Source: an uncultured Cyclobacteriaceae bacterium (lineage in GTDB: Bacteria > Bacteroidota > Bacteroidia > Cytophagales > Cyclobacteriaceae). From it: a DNA stretch of 42,453 nt. Below the pieces are notes generated by a model, which searched no databases, was not told the DNA's origin, and saw only the letters and a program-made list of their open reading frames with translations. A program made the position numbers and the translations under genes. The stretch lies in NCBI GenBank assembly GCA_947492745.1, contig CANLOE010000061.1:1-42453 (forward strand). The letters run 5' to 3'. Shown here one piece after another: positions 1-9,972 of this stretch (its first letter is position 1; every line of letters starts with the position of its first letter).

Positions 1-84
1 ACGCTGAATCCAAGAAAACGCCCTGATTTATTGCTATTTAAGTCCTCATGACGAAGTTCCAACGAACATTCTGGGTTTATTATA
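1..84 (-). repeat. P174 palindromic element, partial (cut by window start)
   Basis: Read on the minus strand this is the left half of a P174 element: an end beginning ATAAACCCAGAATG, then GTTGGAACTTCGTCATGAGG, as in the copies at 19371 and 30499. The rest of the element lies outside the window. It sits just beyond the 3' end of the sodium symporter gene. Confidence 0.75.
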
Positions 85-120
85 TCTTATTGATCCATGC
101 TGTTCGGTATGATCATACCA

Positions 121-1653
121 TCATCTACTCAATTCTGTGTAGGTCTTATTTTTTTTCAGTACGAAGTAGCGGTAAAGATAGTTGTTGAAGAGTACGCCAA
201 TCCCAACGACCAATAGCCACTGACTGAGAATGGTGGCATTACTGTAAGTGTCGATGACATTCCAGTTTCCTTCATTGTCGAACCAGGGGTATTCACTATA
301 GCCTTGAGACATCCACCAATACAACAGGAAAAGTCCAAAGGGTACATTGAAGGCCATGCACAATCGGAAATAGAGTGTTGGTATCCTGAAATCGGCATCG
401 CTATCGATGAGTTCCTGCTTGAAGGAAGTACTCCCATACCTCAGAACGGCGATGATGATGAGCAGTCCATTGACAATCAGACCAAGACCCCATACCCAAT
501 CCTGATTGGAAAAGAAGTCCAGACTATAGGCAGAGGGAAAGCCGAGCAGGATACAAAAGCCGGCCGCCAGTATGGCCGCCTTCTTTCGCTGTAGCCCTAA
601 GTCGATGAGGTTACTGATGAAAAGCTCTATCATAGGCAAGAAGGAGCTAAAGGCCGCTATGGAAAAAGCCAGAAAGAACAGTACGGTCAGGTAACTACCC
701 CCGGGAATATGCCCGAACAGCTGGGGGATAATGGTAAAAGTCAGCGCATAATTGCCGCTCTGTAGGAAATGGGTAGCTTCTTCTGCGGAGTCGGACAGTG
801 CAAATACCGCAGGTAGAATGGCCATTCCCGCCAGTATGGAAGCGCTATTATTGCCAAAGGCACCGATGAAGGTATTGAGCGTCACGTCCTCATCACTTCG
901 CGAGTAGGAGGATATGGTCATCATCAGTCCCCAACCTGCTCCCGTGGACCAAGCGGATTGAGAAAGAGCCTCAAGCCATATTTTTGGATTCAGAAAAAGT
1001 GCGAAGTCGATGTGGAACATGTACTCTAAGCCTTGGGCGCCACCTTCCATACTCAGGGCCACAAAGGCAATCAATAGCAACATAAGGAAGAGTCCGGGAA
1101 TCAATATTTTATTGGCATTTTCCAAGCCCTTCTGTATTCCTTTCATGAGCAACCAAGTACCTGTAAGAACGGCTACGACATAGAGTACCATGGTAGTACC
1201 ATTGGCATTGGAGATTTCCTGCCAGTAATGGTTTAGTAGCTCAGGCTCATCGTTGAGTTTCGATGCCAGTCCGGCACCACCCGAGACTTCATGATAGAGG
1301 TTCTCTACTGAGAAGCCCAAGTACCGGAGGCCCCAAGCGGTCACTACGGAGTAGTAAAAAGCAATGCCAAGAGTGCATAAAGTGATAAAGAATCCCGCCC
1401 AGGTATAAGGTTTTCCGGCCAACTTGGCATAAGAGCCGATGACCCCCTTCTTGAACCGTTTCCCAATAGAGAACTCTGCCAGTAAAAGCGGAATGGACCA
1501 GATGAACAGGAAGAGTACCCACAACAGAATAAACGTTCCGCCATACTGTCCGGCAAGCCTAGGGAAGCGCCATAGATTGCCCGCGCCGATAGCCATGCCC
1601 AATGCGGCGAGTATGATGCCCCATCGGCTGCTAAATTCTTCTTTTTTGCTCAT
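121..1653 (-). CDS. Sodium-dependent transporter, NSS/SNF family
   Basis: A 510-residue inner-membrane symporter of the neurotransmitter:sodium symporter (LeuT) family, which takes up amino acids or related solutes using the Na+ gradient. The TM1 signature GAGNLWRFPRLAGQYGGTF lies at about residues 23-41 and contains the backbone region that in the family binds Na+ and substrate. The TM6 region carries SAWSTGAGWG. About 11-12 hydrophobic segments are visible, a normal length for bacterial members. The start ATG is followed by a short polar N-terminus (MSKKEEF) before TM1. It stands alone, between P174 repeats on both sides. The substrate cannot be told from the sequence; Na+ coupling fits a marine host. 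Confidence 0.95.
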   Translation of the reverse strand: MSKKEEFSSRWGIILAALGMAIGAGNLWRFPRLAGQYGGTFILLWVLFLFIWSIPLLLAEFSIGKRFKKGVIGSYAKLAGKPYTWAGFFITLCTLGIAFYYSVVTAWGLRYLGFSVENLYHEVSGGAGLASKLNDEPELLNHYWQEISNANGTTMVLYVVAVLTGTWLLMKGIQKGLENANKILIPGLFLMLLLIAFVALSMEGGAQGLEYMFHIDFALFLNPKIWLEALSQSAWSTGAGWGLMMTISSYSRSDEDVTLNTFIGAFGNNSASILAGMAILPAVFALSDSAEEATHFLQSGNYALTFTIIPQLFGHIPGGSYLTVLFFLAFSIAAFSSFLPMIELFISNLIDLGLQRKKAAILAAGFCILLGFPSAYSLDFFSNQDWVWGLGLIVNGLLIIIAVLRYGSTSFKQELIDSDADFRIPTLYFRLCMAFNVPFGLFLLYWWMSQGYSEYPWFDNEGNWNVIDTYSNATILSQWLLVVGIGVLFNNYLYRYFVLKKNKTYTELSR

Positions 1654-1681
1654 CTATCCATTTTTTATTGATTGGAAAACT

Positions 1682-1855
1682 TTAACCAAAATAGTCAATA
1701 GGATTTCGCTATGAGAGCATAAATTGTAATAGAATCAGTGGTTTAGGTGAGGAGGCCTAGTATTGTTAGGGTGACAAACCTGCGTAGCGTAAAACAGCTG
1801 ATTTTGAAGTAATTTATGTTCGGAATAGGAAGGCTGTTGACTATTTTGGGTTTAA
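1682..1855. repeat. P174 palindromic element, uninterrupted copy
   Basis: A 174-bp imperfect palindrome with ends TTTAACCAAAATAGTCAATAG and, on the other strand from the right end, TTAAACCCAAAATAGTCAAC. Inverted similarity continues inwards (AATCAG..GTTT on both arms). It is the intact counterpart of the interrupted copy at 2061-2404: the left halves share the GTGGTTTAGGTGAGGAGGC stretch and the right halves share AAACCTGCGTAGC. Confidence 0.8.
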
Positions 1856-1884
1856 TAATAAGCAAAAAAGGAAAGACTAAGAGA

Positions 1885-2030
1885 CTGATTTGAAATTATA
1901 GTTAAATTTTGTTATCACTTGTTTTGAGTAGGACTGAGCATGAAGATAATGTCATGAGGACAGTATAAACCAAAGAGCCGGCCATCCGCGTGAGAAATTG
2001 ACAATGATGGCAGCACCGCTACCTTCGGAT
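1885..2030. repeat. Third interspersed repeat (family C), copy 1
   Basis: A stretch with GTTATCACTTGTTTTGAGTAGGACTGAGC at its core (written here across 1909-1938) that is clearly similar to 40418-40545, and more weakly to 40960-41060. The similarity runs on through GCCGGCCATCCGCGTGAG and TTGACAATGATGGCA-like sequence. No reading frame of note. Function unknown; it lies between two P174 copies. Confidence 0.5.
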
Positions 2031-2060
2031 TCCGTATGACCGTTGAAAATAAAGGGTACA

Positions 2061-2404
2061 GTTCAAGCACAAAATGATCAATAGGGTTTCGTCATGAGAG
2101 TATAAAGTGCAATAAAATCAGTGGTTTAGGTGAGGAGGCTTTTGCATCATTAAGGTGTAATACAAATTTGGGTTTTAAATGTCGTATAAGATTGCGCGGG
2201 TCATTTTGGTTTCAATCCAGGCGATAACCGCAGGGATAGCAGCGCTATCGCGAGGATTGTCAACGCAGAGTGAAGCAAAATAAACAGGAAGATAGGCGAT
2301 ATTTAAAAGCTAAGTTTGTATAAAACCTGCGTAGCATAAAACTGTTGATTTTGAAGCAATTTATGTTCGGAATAGGAAGGTTATTGATCATTTTGTGCTT
2401 GAAC
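2061..2404. repeat. P174 palindromic element interrupted by an M159 insertion
   Basis: The ends at 2061-2083 and 2382-2404 are perfect 23-bp inverted repeats (GTTCAAGCACAAAATGATCA plus three more bases). The element is split at 2157/2321 by the M159 copy at 2161-2320. Removing M159 and one TAA leaves about 181 bp, close to the size of the uninterrupted copies. Confidence 0.8.
2161..2320 (+). mobile_element. M159 MITE-like element, copy 1, flanked by TAA
   Basis: A 160-bp element starting TACAAATTTGGGTTTTAAAT and ending GCTAAGTTTGTA. The two ends are imperfect inverted repeats of about 25 bp. The centre holds the hairpin GGGATAGC-AGC-GCTATCGC. TAA is present at both 2158-2160 and 2321-2323, read as a 3-bp target duplication. 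It is inserted inside a P174 element. Confidence 0.85.
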
Positions 2405-2532
2405 CCGGGTCATGCTGTGGGAAATCTATTTTGGAGTTGAAAGCAGGTGTGACGCGAGACAGTATGTAACGTCTATCCTTAAGTACAGCTTTCTACTTTC
2501 ACTGAAGCCACAAAAAGCAAGCTAAGGCCCGC

Positions 2533-4194
2533 TCAATACCCCAATAGCTCCTCTATGGGCTTTCCTGTGCAGCCATTGGGAAAGGTGGTCTGCAATAGGA
2601 TGGACAGCGTCGGTACGATATCGGTTATTGCTCTATATCGGGTAGACTGTCCTTTCGGAATGCCCGCGCCGTACCATAGAAGAGGTACGTGCGTATCATA
2701 GGCATATACCGAACCGTGGGTAGTGCCTTTATGACTGGAGGAGCTGAACCAGCTGGGAGCAAAGGCGATGAGTACATCACCCGAACGCTTCTGGTGATAA
2801 CCACGGACCAGTATTCCCTTTGGACCCGCATGGTCATAGTTCATCGCTGCGATTTCATGTGCGGGATAGGCATTGATGACTCCATCGATATCCAGTAGGT
2901 ATTCTGATACCTGTTCCTGTACCTGTTTCAGGTCTACGTTCTTCTCACGGATGAGCTTACGGTTCAGAAATACTTGTAGATTACTGATATTCTCTACCCA
3001 GTCCCCTTTTCCATGTGTTTTGCTCAGGTACCCGTTCAGCGAAGTACGGAGTTCTTTTTGAGAAAAGTAACCTGCGGGTATTTTGGCATCGATGAGTCGC
3101 TGAGGTACTTCGGCCACGGCATGGTCGGCCGTAAGAAAAAGTACATAATTGTCAGTGCCTACGGTTTTGTCCAGATGCAAGAGCAAGCGCTCTATCTCTT
3201 GGTCCAGCCGAAGGTAGGTGTCTTCGATTTCTACCGAATTGGGGCCGAAGGCATGACCGATGATGTCCGTGGAAGAGTAGCTGATGGCCAGCAGGTCGCT
3301 GTATTCATCTTTACCCAATGCTTCATTGTCTATGGTCGCTAAGGCCATGTCGGTCACGAAACGGTTGCCATAAGGAGTATGGGGCAGCAACCCATAATCA
3401 CCGTTTTCCTTTCTCAGCTTTTTGAGTTTGTAGGGGAAAGTGGGTTTTTCTTTGCCTTTGGGTGCGGACTCATAGGGGCTGTCATCCGGCCCACTGGCCG
3501 TGTAGCTTTCCATGGGATATAAAGTGCGCCAGTCCTGTTTCAGGTACTTTCCGGAAAGGTCCTGTTGGTTGAAATTCCTGACCCACTTGGGCAAAGATTC
3601 CATGTAATGGTCGCTACTCATGAAAGTACCCACGCTATAGTCGTACCAGTAGGCCGTACCCATATGTCCGGCAGGCAATACGGCCCCTCTGTCCTTAATG
3701 GAGACTCCTATTACTTTCGATCGCTGTTGAGTGCCCAGACGCAGTTCATCGCCGATAGTGGTGGTCAGTAAGCGATGGGGCGATGCCTTTTTTCCGTTTT
3801 CATTCTTCCCGATAGGTTTTGTACTTTTATCGAATACACAGTAGACATCTTCTCCGCTAAATCGGTTGTACCAGTCATTGGCGATGATGCCGTGATAGGC
3901 CGGGGTGGAACCCGTATAGACAGAAGCATGCCCCGGTCCCGTGTAGGTGGGGGCGTAATTGAAGTGTGCGTTTTTGAAGCTATATCCTTGATTGATGAGG
4001 CGGTTGAAGCCGTTTTGAGAAAATCGGCGACCAAAACGGTACAGGTACTCTTGTCGCATCTGATCGACGATAATGCCCACGATAAGTTTGGGCTTCTTGT
4101 TTTGGTACTGCGCCCGAACGGGGAATATGCTAAGTATAAGGTACAGAAAGAGTAAAATGCTTGATGCTTTTTTTGTGAAATTGTCCATTGTCAT
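2533..4194 (-). CDS. PafA-type alkaline phosphatase / phosphodiesterase
   Basis: A 553-residue exported alkaline phosphatase superfamily enzyme that hydrolyses phosphate monoesters in the periplasm or at the cell surface. A signal peptide ends near AQ (residue 29). Visible catalytic features match PafA: metal ligand D44 (IIVDQMR), Thr nucleophile T85 in YTGPGHAS, N106 in IANDWYNR, and K167/R169 in SIKDRGA, the pair that in PafA contacts the phosphate. Later metal-ligand motifs are IIGHAFGP, LTADHA and YDTHVPLLWYG. Two in-frame ATGs lie at 4192-4194 and 4186-4188; either could be used. It follows the WG-repeat gene on the same strand with a 66-bp gap, so co-transcription is possible. Phosphate acquisition is the likely role. 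Confidence 0.92.
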   Translation of the reverse strand: MTMDNFTKKASSILLFLYLILSIFPVRAQYQNKKPKLIVGIIVDQMRQEYLYRFGRRFSQNGFNRLINQGYSFKNAHFNYAPTYTGPGHASVYTGSTPAYHGIIANDWYNRFSGEDVYCVFDKSTKPIGKNENGKKASPHRLLTTTIGDELRLGTQQRSKVIGVSIKDRGAVLPAGHMGTAYWYDYSVGTFMSSDHYMESLPKWVRNFNQQDLSGKYLKQDWRTLYPMESYTASGPDDSPYESAPKGKEKPTFPYKLKKLRKENGDYGLLPHTPYGNRFVTDMALATIDNEALGKDEYSDLLAISYSSTDIIGHAFGPNSVEIEDTYLRLDQEIERLLLHLDKTVGTDNYVLFLTADHAVAEVPQRLIDAKIPAGYFSQKELRTSLNGYLSKTHGKGDWVENISNLQVFLNRKLIREKNVDLKQVQEQVSEYLLDIDGVINAYPAHEIAAMNYDHAGPKGILVRGYHQKRSGDVLIAFAPSWFSSSSHKGTTHGSVYAYDTHVPLLWYGAGIPKGQSTRYRAITDIVPTLSILLQTTFPNGCTGKPIEELLGY

Positions 4195-4260
4195 TGAATT
4201 TTAAGGAGCAATCTTACTGAAAATCCAAGAGGAAAGCCCATGAATCAGGTAATTTGTCTG

Positions 4261-6909
4261 TTAATAATCTTCACAGTACAAACGAAGGTAAGCATCGGAT
4301 TCCAAAGCCTGTTTTTTGATGATCTCTCCGTCGCCATTATAATAGAGTAGTACATGCATCCCCGCTTCTTCCACTCTCTTCTCTGCAAAGTAGATCGGGG
4401 CCTTTTTGCTTCCTAGGTTGAGTATATCGTCAAAGGATGCAGGTATAACGAACCCTTTGGTGTTGCTCATCACTCCGTATTTGTTATCGATGAGTACTAC
4501 GGCCGTAATGTTATCTTCATTGTTGTTCCCTCCATTGTCAAAAAAAAGATTCTTGATACCTGTCTGTAGATAATCATTGTTTTGAATATCGTAAAGCCGC
4601 CATTCGTACTCTTTTTTGACCAATGCACTGGAGTCGTTCCAAAATCGGATTTCCTCATAATCAAAAGGCACCACGGTATTCCCTTGCTTATTGATAAGCC
4701 CAAAACCACCATTTCTATGCGCAATGAACAAGTGGCCCTTGTTGCCATAGGCTTGGATGTTCTTAGTGAAGGAGGGTCTGATGAAGATATCATTTTTTTC
4801 ATGGAACAGGCCGAATCTACCTCGGGAAAGTACGGATACATAACCTTCTTTGAAGTTGCCGATGGCATCATAGCGGATATCCAGAAGAGTCTCGCCCGCT
4901 AGGTTGATCAATCCTTTTTTTCCGCCCCTGTCCAAGCAGAGATAGTTGCCAATGGCTTTTATCTCGGGGGCCGATTTGGATACATGGATGGATTTTCCGT
5001 TTTTATCATAAATATAGGTCCTGTTTTCTTCTGTAACGGCCCATAGGAAATAGGGCATTTCGTTGTCATCGGTTATGGGCATTCTCACTAGTCTGCACTT
5101 GGCACTAGGGGGCAACTGTACCTTGGCCCCTGAAGGAAGGAAGAATAGGTCTTTTTCTTCTGTCCTGATAAGCAAGCATCCCGGTAGTGGAAAAGAGGCA
5201 TCTCCAAGCAAGCTCAGGCTATCCTTCAGTTTAAGGTGATAAAACCTCGCAATAGAATCCCTCTGTACCCAAAGCCAAGGATAGTGTAGGTGCAGACTGT
5301 CCATATTACCCGCAGACCAGACGTCGGTATCTTTGCCGACCAACCGAAAGGTATTGCCGTCTTGTAGTACATGCCCCGCTTCGTGATGTAGAGGTTGGGA
5401 AGTCGATGCAAAATGATGTTCCTTATCGCGATGCCAGATGTAGGTCTTGTGCTCTCCCGTCTTTTGCGTCCACAGTACATCTGTATGTGGCATACTAAGG
5501 TGCGAATAGAGCAATGAGGGCGTGAAACCTCCTTCTTTCAGGGCCTTGAAGATGGTGCTTGGACTATGGACGGCATATTTTCCTCCTTTTCCGAATACCA
5601 TGTGCCCAGCGATACTTTCTATCGTTTCATAATAAGGTTTGACGATTACTCTTCCCGCAAAAGTGGACATTCCCCATTGTCCTCCTTTTTTAAATAGGAG
5701 GAAATTTTCTTCTGTCAAAAGGATTTCATCGTGCATGCAGGGCAGGATGAGATCGCCATTGAGGTGTACGACCCCCTTTTTTCCACTCCGTTCAAAACGC
5801 AGTAGCCCTACTCCCATATCGGTGAGCTTATCATAGGCTTGTTTTAATATAGCATCTCCGTTTCTGGAGATGGGCAGGAGTCGTTCATCGCCCGCTTCTA
5901 GATAAGCATCGTTTATCGTGGAGCAGTGATAGGCCTCTTTTACTTTATGAAACCGGTGAGGCAGTACTTCTCTGCCCTTATCGTCCATGAAACCAAAGCG
6001 GCCCTGCTCATAGGTCAGTACCAAGGGGCGCTCTTCCAGTGAGATAATGTGCCGTAAAGAGTCGCTGATCAGGGCCTTGGGCAGTTCGTTCTCTTGTCCG
6101 TTATCCTTAAGCATATGATAGAGGTAGTCGATGCTTTTGCGGGCAAAAGAGCTTTTCGGGTACTGAGCGGCAAAAGATAGATAGGCCGTTGTGCTAGGTA
6201 TGCTCGTGGACAATTGGAAAATCTGTTCCTCGGCCTTGGATTTCTGTTGAGAGTTGGGGTTTTCATGTAAGAACTGTACATAACTGTTCAAACTACGGTC
6301 TACAGTACTCTCTCGGAAAAGCTCTAGGTCATAGGCTTTTTTTGCCGCTTTTGCCTGGAGGGACTTCGGATAAGTGTTGATAAAATAAAGATAGGCCGCA
6401 GAAGAGTTTTCGGCCAGCGCATTCTCATAGGCTTTGGCGTTACGAAGTATCCTTGCTTCTTTTTGTTGTCGAGAAGTGGTATAGATAGACAGAAAACGGT
6501 TATAGCTCTCTTCGGTGTTTTCGAGTCTCGCCCATTGAAAAGCAAGACTATCTACTTGTTGTTGATGCTGTTCGAGTGAAAGACTGTCTATGGACAGCTG
6601 GGCCAGTTTTTTCAGGGTCTTGGTTTCGCTCGCCTTATAGTCCCGCTTTGCAGCAAGGATATGGGCATATGAGGTATCCAGGCTGTATCCTTCAAAACGC
6701 TCATCCAGATACAACCTAGCGTAGAGGTATTTCGCGCCCACATTGCTACTGTCTTTGTCCATCGATTTGTTGAGAAGCTTTTTCAGCTTGTCGAATTCGC
6801 CTTTTTCCAACTTGTTGCTGGCCTTTTTTAGTCCGGCCTGACCTTGTACATGGGTGTACATAAGGATACTCATGCAGAACAGAAGACAGTAGCAAGGGAC
6901 TTTTCTCAT
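4261..6909 (-). CDS. Exported WG-repeat protein with helical N-terminal region
   Basis: 882 residues with a signal peptide ending near VQGQA (about residue 25). Residues 30-280 are helical and TPR-like (repeated blocks such as AAYLYFINTYPKS and TAYLSFAAQYPKS). From about residue 295 there is a series of WG-type beta repeats, e.g. RFGFMDDKGREVLP, QWGMSTFAGRVIVKP, KKGLINLAGETLLD, GGFGLINKQGNTVVP and KYGVMSNTKGFVIP. WG repeats are protein-binding beta structures with no known catalytic activity. The protein probably sits in the periplasm or on the outer membrane. It lies 66 bp upstream of the PafA-type phosphatase gene on the same strand. Specific function unknown. Confidence 0.88.
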   Translation of the reverse strand: MRKVPCYCLLFCMSILMYTHVQGQAGLKKASNKLEKGEFDKLKKLLNKSMDKDSSNVGAKYLYARLYLDERFEGYSLDTSYAHILAAKRDYKASETKTLKKLAQLSIDSLSLEQHQQQVDSLAFQWARLENTEESYNRFLSIYTTSRQQKEARILRNAKAYENALAENSSAAYLYFINTYPKSLQAKAAKKAYDLELFRESTVDRSLNSYVQFLHENPNSQQKSKAEEQIFQLSTSIPSTTAYLSFAAQYPKSSFARKSIDYLYHMLKDNGQENELPKALISDSLRHIISLEERPLVLTYEQGRFGFMDDKGREVLPHRFHKVKEAYHCSTINDAYLEAGDERLLPISRNGDAILKQAYDKLTDMGVGLLRFERSGKKGVVHLNGDLILPCMHDEILLTEENFLLFKKGGQWGMSTFAGRVIVKPYYETIESIAGHMVFGKGGKYAVHSPSTIFKALKEGGFTPSLLYSHLSMPHTDVLWTQKTGEHKTYIWHRDKEHHFASTSQPLHHEAGHVLQDGNTFRLVGKDTDVWSAGNMDSLHLHYPWLWVQRDSIARFYHLKLKDSLSLLGDASFPLPGCLLIRTEEKDLFFLPSGAKVQLPPSAKCRLVRMPITDDNEMPYFLWAVTEENRTYIYDKNGKSIHVSKSAPEIKAIGNYLCLDRGGKKGLINLAGETLLDIRYDAIGNFKEGYVSVLSRGRFGLFHEKNDIFIRPSFTKNIQAYGNKGHLFIAHRNGGFGLINKQGNTVVPFDYEEIRFWNDSSALVKKEYEWRLYDIQNNDYLQTGIKNLFFDNGGNNNEDNITAVVLIDNKYGVMSNTKGFVIPASFDDILNLGSKKAPIYFAEKRVEEAGMHVLLYYNGDGEIIKKQALESDAYLRLYCEDY

Positions 6910-7335
6910 AGGATAGGTTCAAAGAAGTTATTTTCCGAAAAAATACGAAATTAAGGAATCGATATAAATATTACCACTTTGTGACAAGGGTTTGTTGCTT
7001 ATGGGTTTTGTTTGATGCTTCGAAATGATTAAATTTTATGCTGGATAGGGTCTGTTGGTGAGTGTATTGTTTTGGTCCCATGGACCATTTCTGCGCGCGC
7101 CCGCCCCCCCTTGAAGGAGAAAACGACTTTTATACCCAAGAGAAAGTGAATAGGGAAAAGCTCGGAGGAGCGGTCAGGTGTAATGAGGTATACCGTCTAT
7201 TCTATAGTGATGAACGGGTCACTGTGAATGTTTCCCAAAGGTGCAGTTACTTCCTGAAAGACATCCTGTCCCCAACCAATCGCGCTTGCTTGTAACTGGG
7301 GCAAGTGCTTACCGAACAGTAGACGATGATAACCT
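6910..7335. other. Intergenic region between divergent genes
   Basis: 426 bp between the divergent WG-repeat and histidine kinase genes, so it must hold promoters for both. A run of seven C lies near 7105. A 77-codon frame at 7062-7295 has no recognisable features and is not called. No repeat of the families seen elsewhere in the window. Confidence 0.5.
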
Positions 7336-9972
7336 ATGGAACCACAGCACCTTAATCAACTGGATAAACCTGTCCTGATCGACTTATTGCTGAAAGAGCG
7401 GCAGGAGAGAGATGTCATCGAAAGAGAATACTCACAACTCAAACAGAAAACGGATAGGATTTTAGAGGGCCTTTCCTCCGCGAAGGTAGGACTTTTTGCC
7501 TGGGACCTGTCCACTGGCTACCTTCATTTGGAGGAGAATATCAGTATTGTAGAAGACTTGGACTTGTTGAGCAGTATAGGAAGTATAGATGACCTCATCT
7601 CCATGGTCCATCCTGATGATGCCCACCAGTTGGAGGTAGACACTATTTTGAAACAACATGAAAAAGAACCCTTAAGATTTCTGAAGAGTGAGTTCAGGGT
7701 ATTGTTGAGAAAGGATAAATATATTTGGATGCAGGCTATAGGCAATATAAGTTATGATGATAAAGGAAGTACTTCCCACCTTAGGGGTATCTACAGGGAA
7801 GTGACCTATCCCAAGAAAAAACGGCTGCAATTGGAAAAAGAGAGTTCGCAGCTCAAAATGTTGACCGAAATGGCCCAAGAAGGAGTGCTGATGTACGAAG
7901 ATGGGAAAATCCTGAACCTGAACCGGGCAATGACCGAAATTACTGGGTATAGTAAGAAAGAGCTTATCGGTAATGATATAGCTGATTTTCTGGACGCCCC
8001 GACGCATGCTATGCTGAAAGATAAAATTGCGGACAAGAGCTATTTTCAGTTCAGCGCTAAGAAAAAGGATGGTAGTGAAGTCCACATGGAGGCTATAGGT
8101 AAAAGTTTGGGAGATGGTCGGCATTTTGTCATTGTCAATGATATCAGCCGCCGCAAAGAGGCAGAGGAACGTCTTTTGAAATATCAAGAGGAACTGGAGG
8201 CCGCCGTTACGGAAAGAACAGCCGAGATAGAGGCTTGGAATGAGGCTGCCGTTATACGCGAACAGAGTTTTAGCAAACTACTGGACAATCTTCAGAGCAT
8301 GGCCTACCGCCGTCAATATGATGGGGAGTGGACTACTACCTATATCAGCGATGGTTCCCTGATCCTAACAGGGTATCCTTCAGAAGCATTTATGAAGGGG
8401 CGGGTCAGTGTGGAAAGAGATCTTCTGGACAGAAAATATGCCTATTCGGTACGAAAGGAAATCAACGATAAGTTGAAATCCAAGAAGAGTTTCAAGGTGA
8501 CCTATCCCATCATTACCCTTAGTGGGGAGAGGAAGTGGGTCCTTGATCGAGGTATGGGAATATATGATGATAATGGGAAATTTCTGGAGCTGGTAGGTAT
8601 ATCGATAGACATTACGGAACAAAAGGAAAAAGAGCGGGAACTGCAATTGGCCAAGCGGACCATCGACAGTGCTCCGGTATCCATATCGTGGATTGCCAAA
8701 GATGGAAGCTATGAATATGTCAATGAGCAATTGATCAAAGATTCAGGATACACACGGGAGGATTTTATGGAAAGCAAAGTCTATAGCTTAGTGCCCGGCC
8801 TGAGCAAAGAAGAATGGGAGGCCCTATTTCAGGAGAGGATGCTGCTGGGCATAAAGAACGAAGAGGTCGACTATTATACAAAAGATGGCGGGCGTTTTCC
8901 TGCGCTGATCAATGCCTCGAACATAGAGTATGAGGGTGTCGTCTATAATTGTGCCTATATCAATAATATCACCCAGATGAAAAAGGCCGAAACCGAACTA
9001 CAGGAGGCCTACGATAGCCTGAGTGCATCTGAGGCCGAGTTAAGGCAGCAGAGCGAAACTCTGGCCCTGCTCAACGAAGGTCTGGAAAGTCAGAAGGATG
9101 TACTCCAACATACCATTGATAAGTTGAAACAGACTCAGAAACAGCTGGTACAGGCGGAGAAAATGGCCTCTTTGGGGGTTATGGCTGCGGGGATAGCGCA
9201 TGAACTCAACAATCCCATCAATTATGTCAGTACGGGTACGGAGGCTTTGGACATATTATTGGAGGATGTACTAAAGGTGCTGCGGTACTGCACGGCCATA
9301 GAAGAAGGGAGTGCAGAAGTGAAAATAAAAGAGGTCAAAGCGTACTGCTCGTCCATAGGTATAGAAGGACTGTTGACGGACATCGATACTATCTTTTCCA
9401 ATATAAATTCCGGTGTAGAGAAAGCAACAGAGATCATTAAGGGACTCAAGACATTTTCCAGTATCGATAGGGGACTCATTGAATCGCGGGATATCGGTGA
9501 TATCATAGAGGATGCGCTGCTGATCTTGTATAACACGTATAAGCTACGGATTGAGATCATCAAAGAATTTGCAACCATACCGAATATAGAGTGCTACCCG
9601 AACAAGCTGAGCCAAGTATTCGTCAATATTATCGGAAATGCCGTTCAGGCCATCGAAGATGAGGGAGTGATTACCATCATGACTCGTAAAGTCTCCAGAA
9701 AAGAAGGGGATTTTGTGGAGATTGTGATAAAGGATACTGGTCAAGGAATCCCCAAGGAACAATTGCACAGGGTATTCGAACCCTTTTACACCACTAAGGA
9801 GCCTGGCGAGGGCACAGGACTGGGGCTGTCCATTAGCTTGGGCATCGTTGAGGACCATGCGGGATTCGTGGAAATCGACAGTGACGAGGGAAAAGGGACT
9901 ACCTTCAGCATATGCTTGCCTCTGTACTTATCCCAATGGATATCCCCTTCCGATGATGGGGAACCCCCTTGA
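7336..9972 (+). CDS. Multi-PAS sensor histidine kinase
   Basis: 878 residues with no transmembrane segment, so a cytoplasmic sensor kinase. Order: coiled start, about four PAS/PAC modules (roughly 50-155, 180-275, 310-430, 440-560), a coiled coil (about 555-610), then the kinase core. The phosphoacceptor is H622 in AGIAHELNNP. The N-box is FVNIIGNAVQAIED, G1 is KDTGQGIP (D800), and FEPFYTTKEPGEGTGLGLS covers the F and G2 boxes. This HELNNP-type kinase normally autophosphorylates and passes phosphate to a separate receiver. No receiver lies in the protein; the receiver-kinase protein 456 bp downstream on the same strand is a candidate partner. The signal is unknown; PAS domains may bind a cofactor or small ligand. 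Confidence 0.93.
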   Translation: MEPQHLNQLDKPVLIDLLLKERQERDVIEREYSQLKQKTDRILEGLSSAKVGLFAWDLSTGYLHLEENISIVEDLDLLSSIGSIDDLISMVHPDDAHQLEVDTILKQHEKEPLRFLKSEFRVLLRKDKYIWMQAIGNISYDDKGSTSHLRGIYREVTYPKKKRLQLEKESSQLKMLTEMAQEGVLMYEDGKILNLNRAMTEITGYSKKELIGNDIADFLDAPTHAMLKDKIADKSYFQFSAKKKDGSEVHMEAIGKSLGDGRHFVIVNDISRRKEAEERLLKYQEELEAAVTERTAEIEAWNEAAVIREQSFSKLLDNLQSMAYRRQYDGEWTTTYISDGSLILTGYPSEAFMKGRVSVERDLLDRKYAYSVRKEINDKLKSKKSFKVTYPIITLSGERKWVLDRGMGIYDDNGKFLELVGISIDITEQKEKERELQLAKRTIDSAPVSISWIAKDGSYEYVNEQLIKDSGYTREDFMESKVYSLVPGLSKEEWEALFQERMLLGIKNEEVDYYTKDGGRFPALINASNIEYEGVVYNCAYINNITQMKKAETELQEAYDSLSASEAELRQQSETLALLNEGLESQKDVLQHTIDKLKQTQKQLVQAEKMASLGVMAAGIAHELNNPINYVSTGTEALDILLEDVLKVLRYCTAIEEGSAEVKIKEVKAYCSSIGIEGLLTDIDTIFSNINSGVEKATEIIKGLKTFSSIDRGLIESRDIGDIIEDALLILYNTYKLRIEIIKEFATIPNIECYPNKLSQVFVNIIGNAVQAIEDEGVITIMTRKVSRKEGDFVEIVIKDTGQGIPKEQLHRVFEPFYTTKEPGEGTGLGLSISLGIVEDHAGFVEIDSDEGKGTTFSICLPLYLSQWISPSDDGEPP

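Noticed and set aside
7062-7295. A 77-codon frame upstream of the histidine kinase
   Set aside because: It spans a C7 run, has no recognisable domain or signal, and lies in the promoter region between divergent genes.
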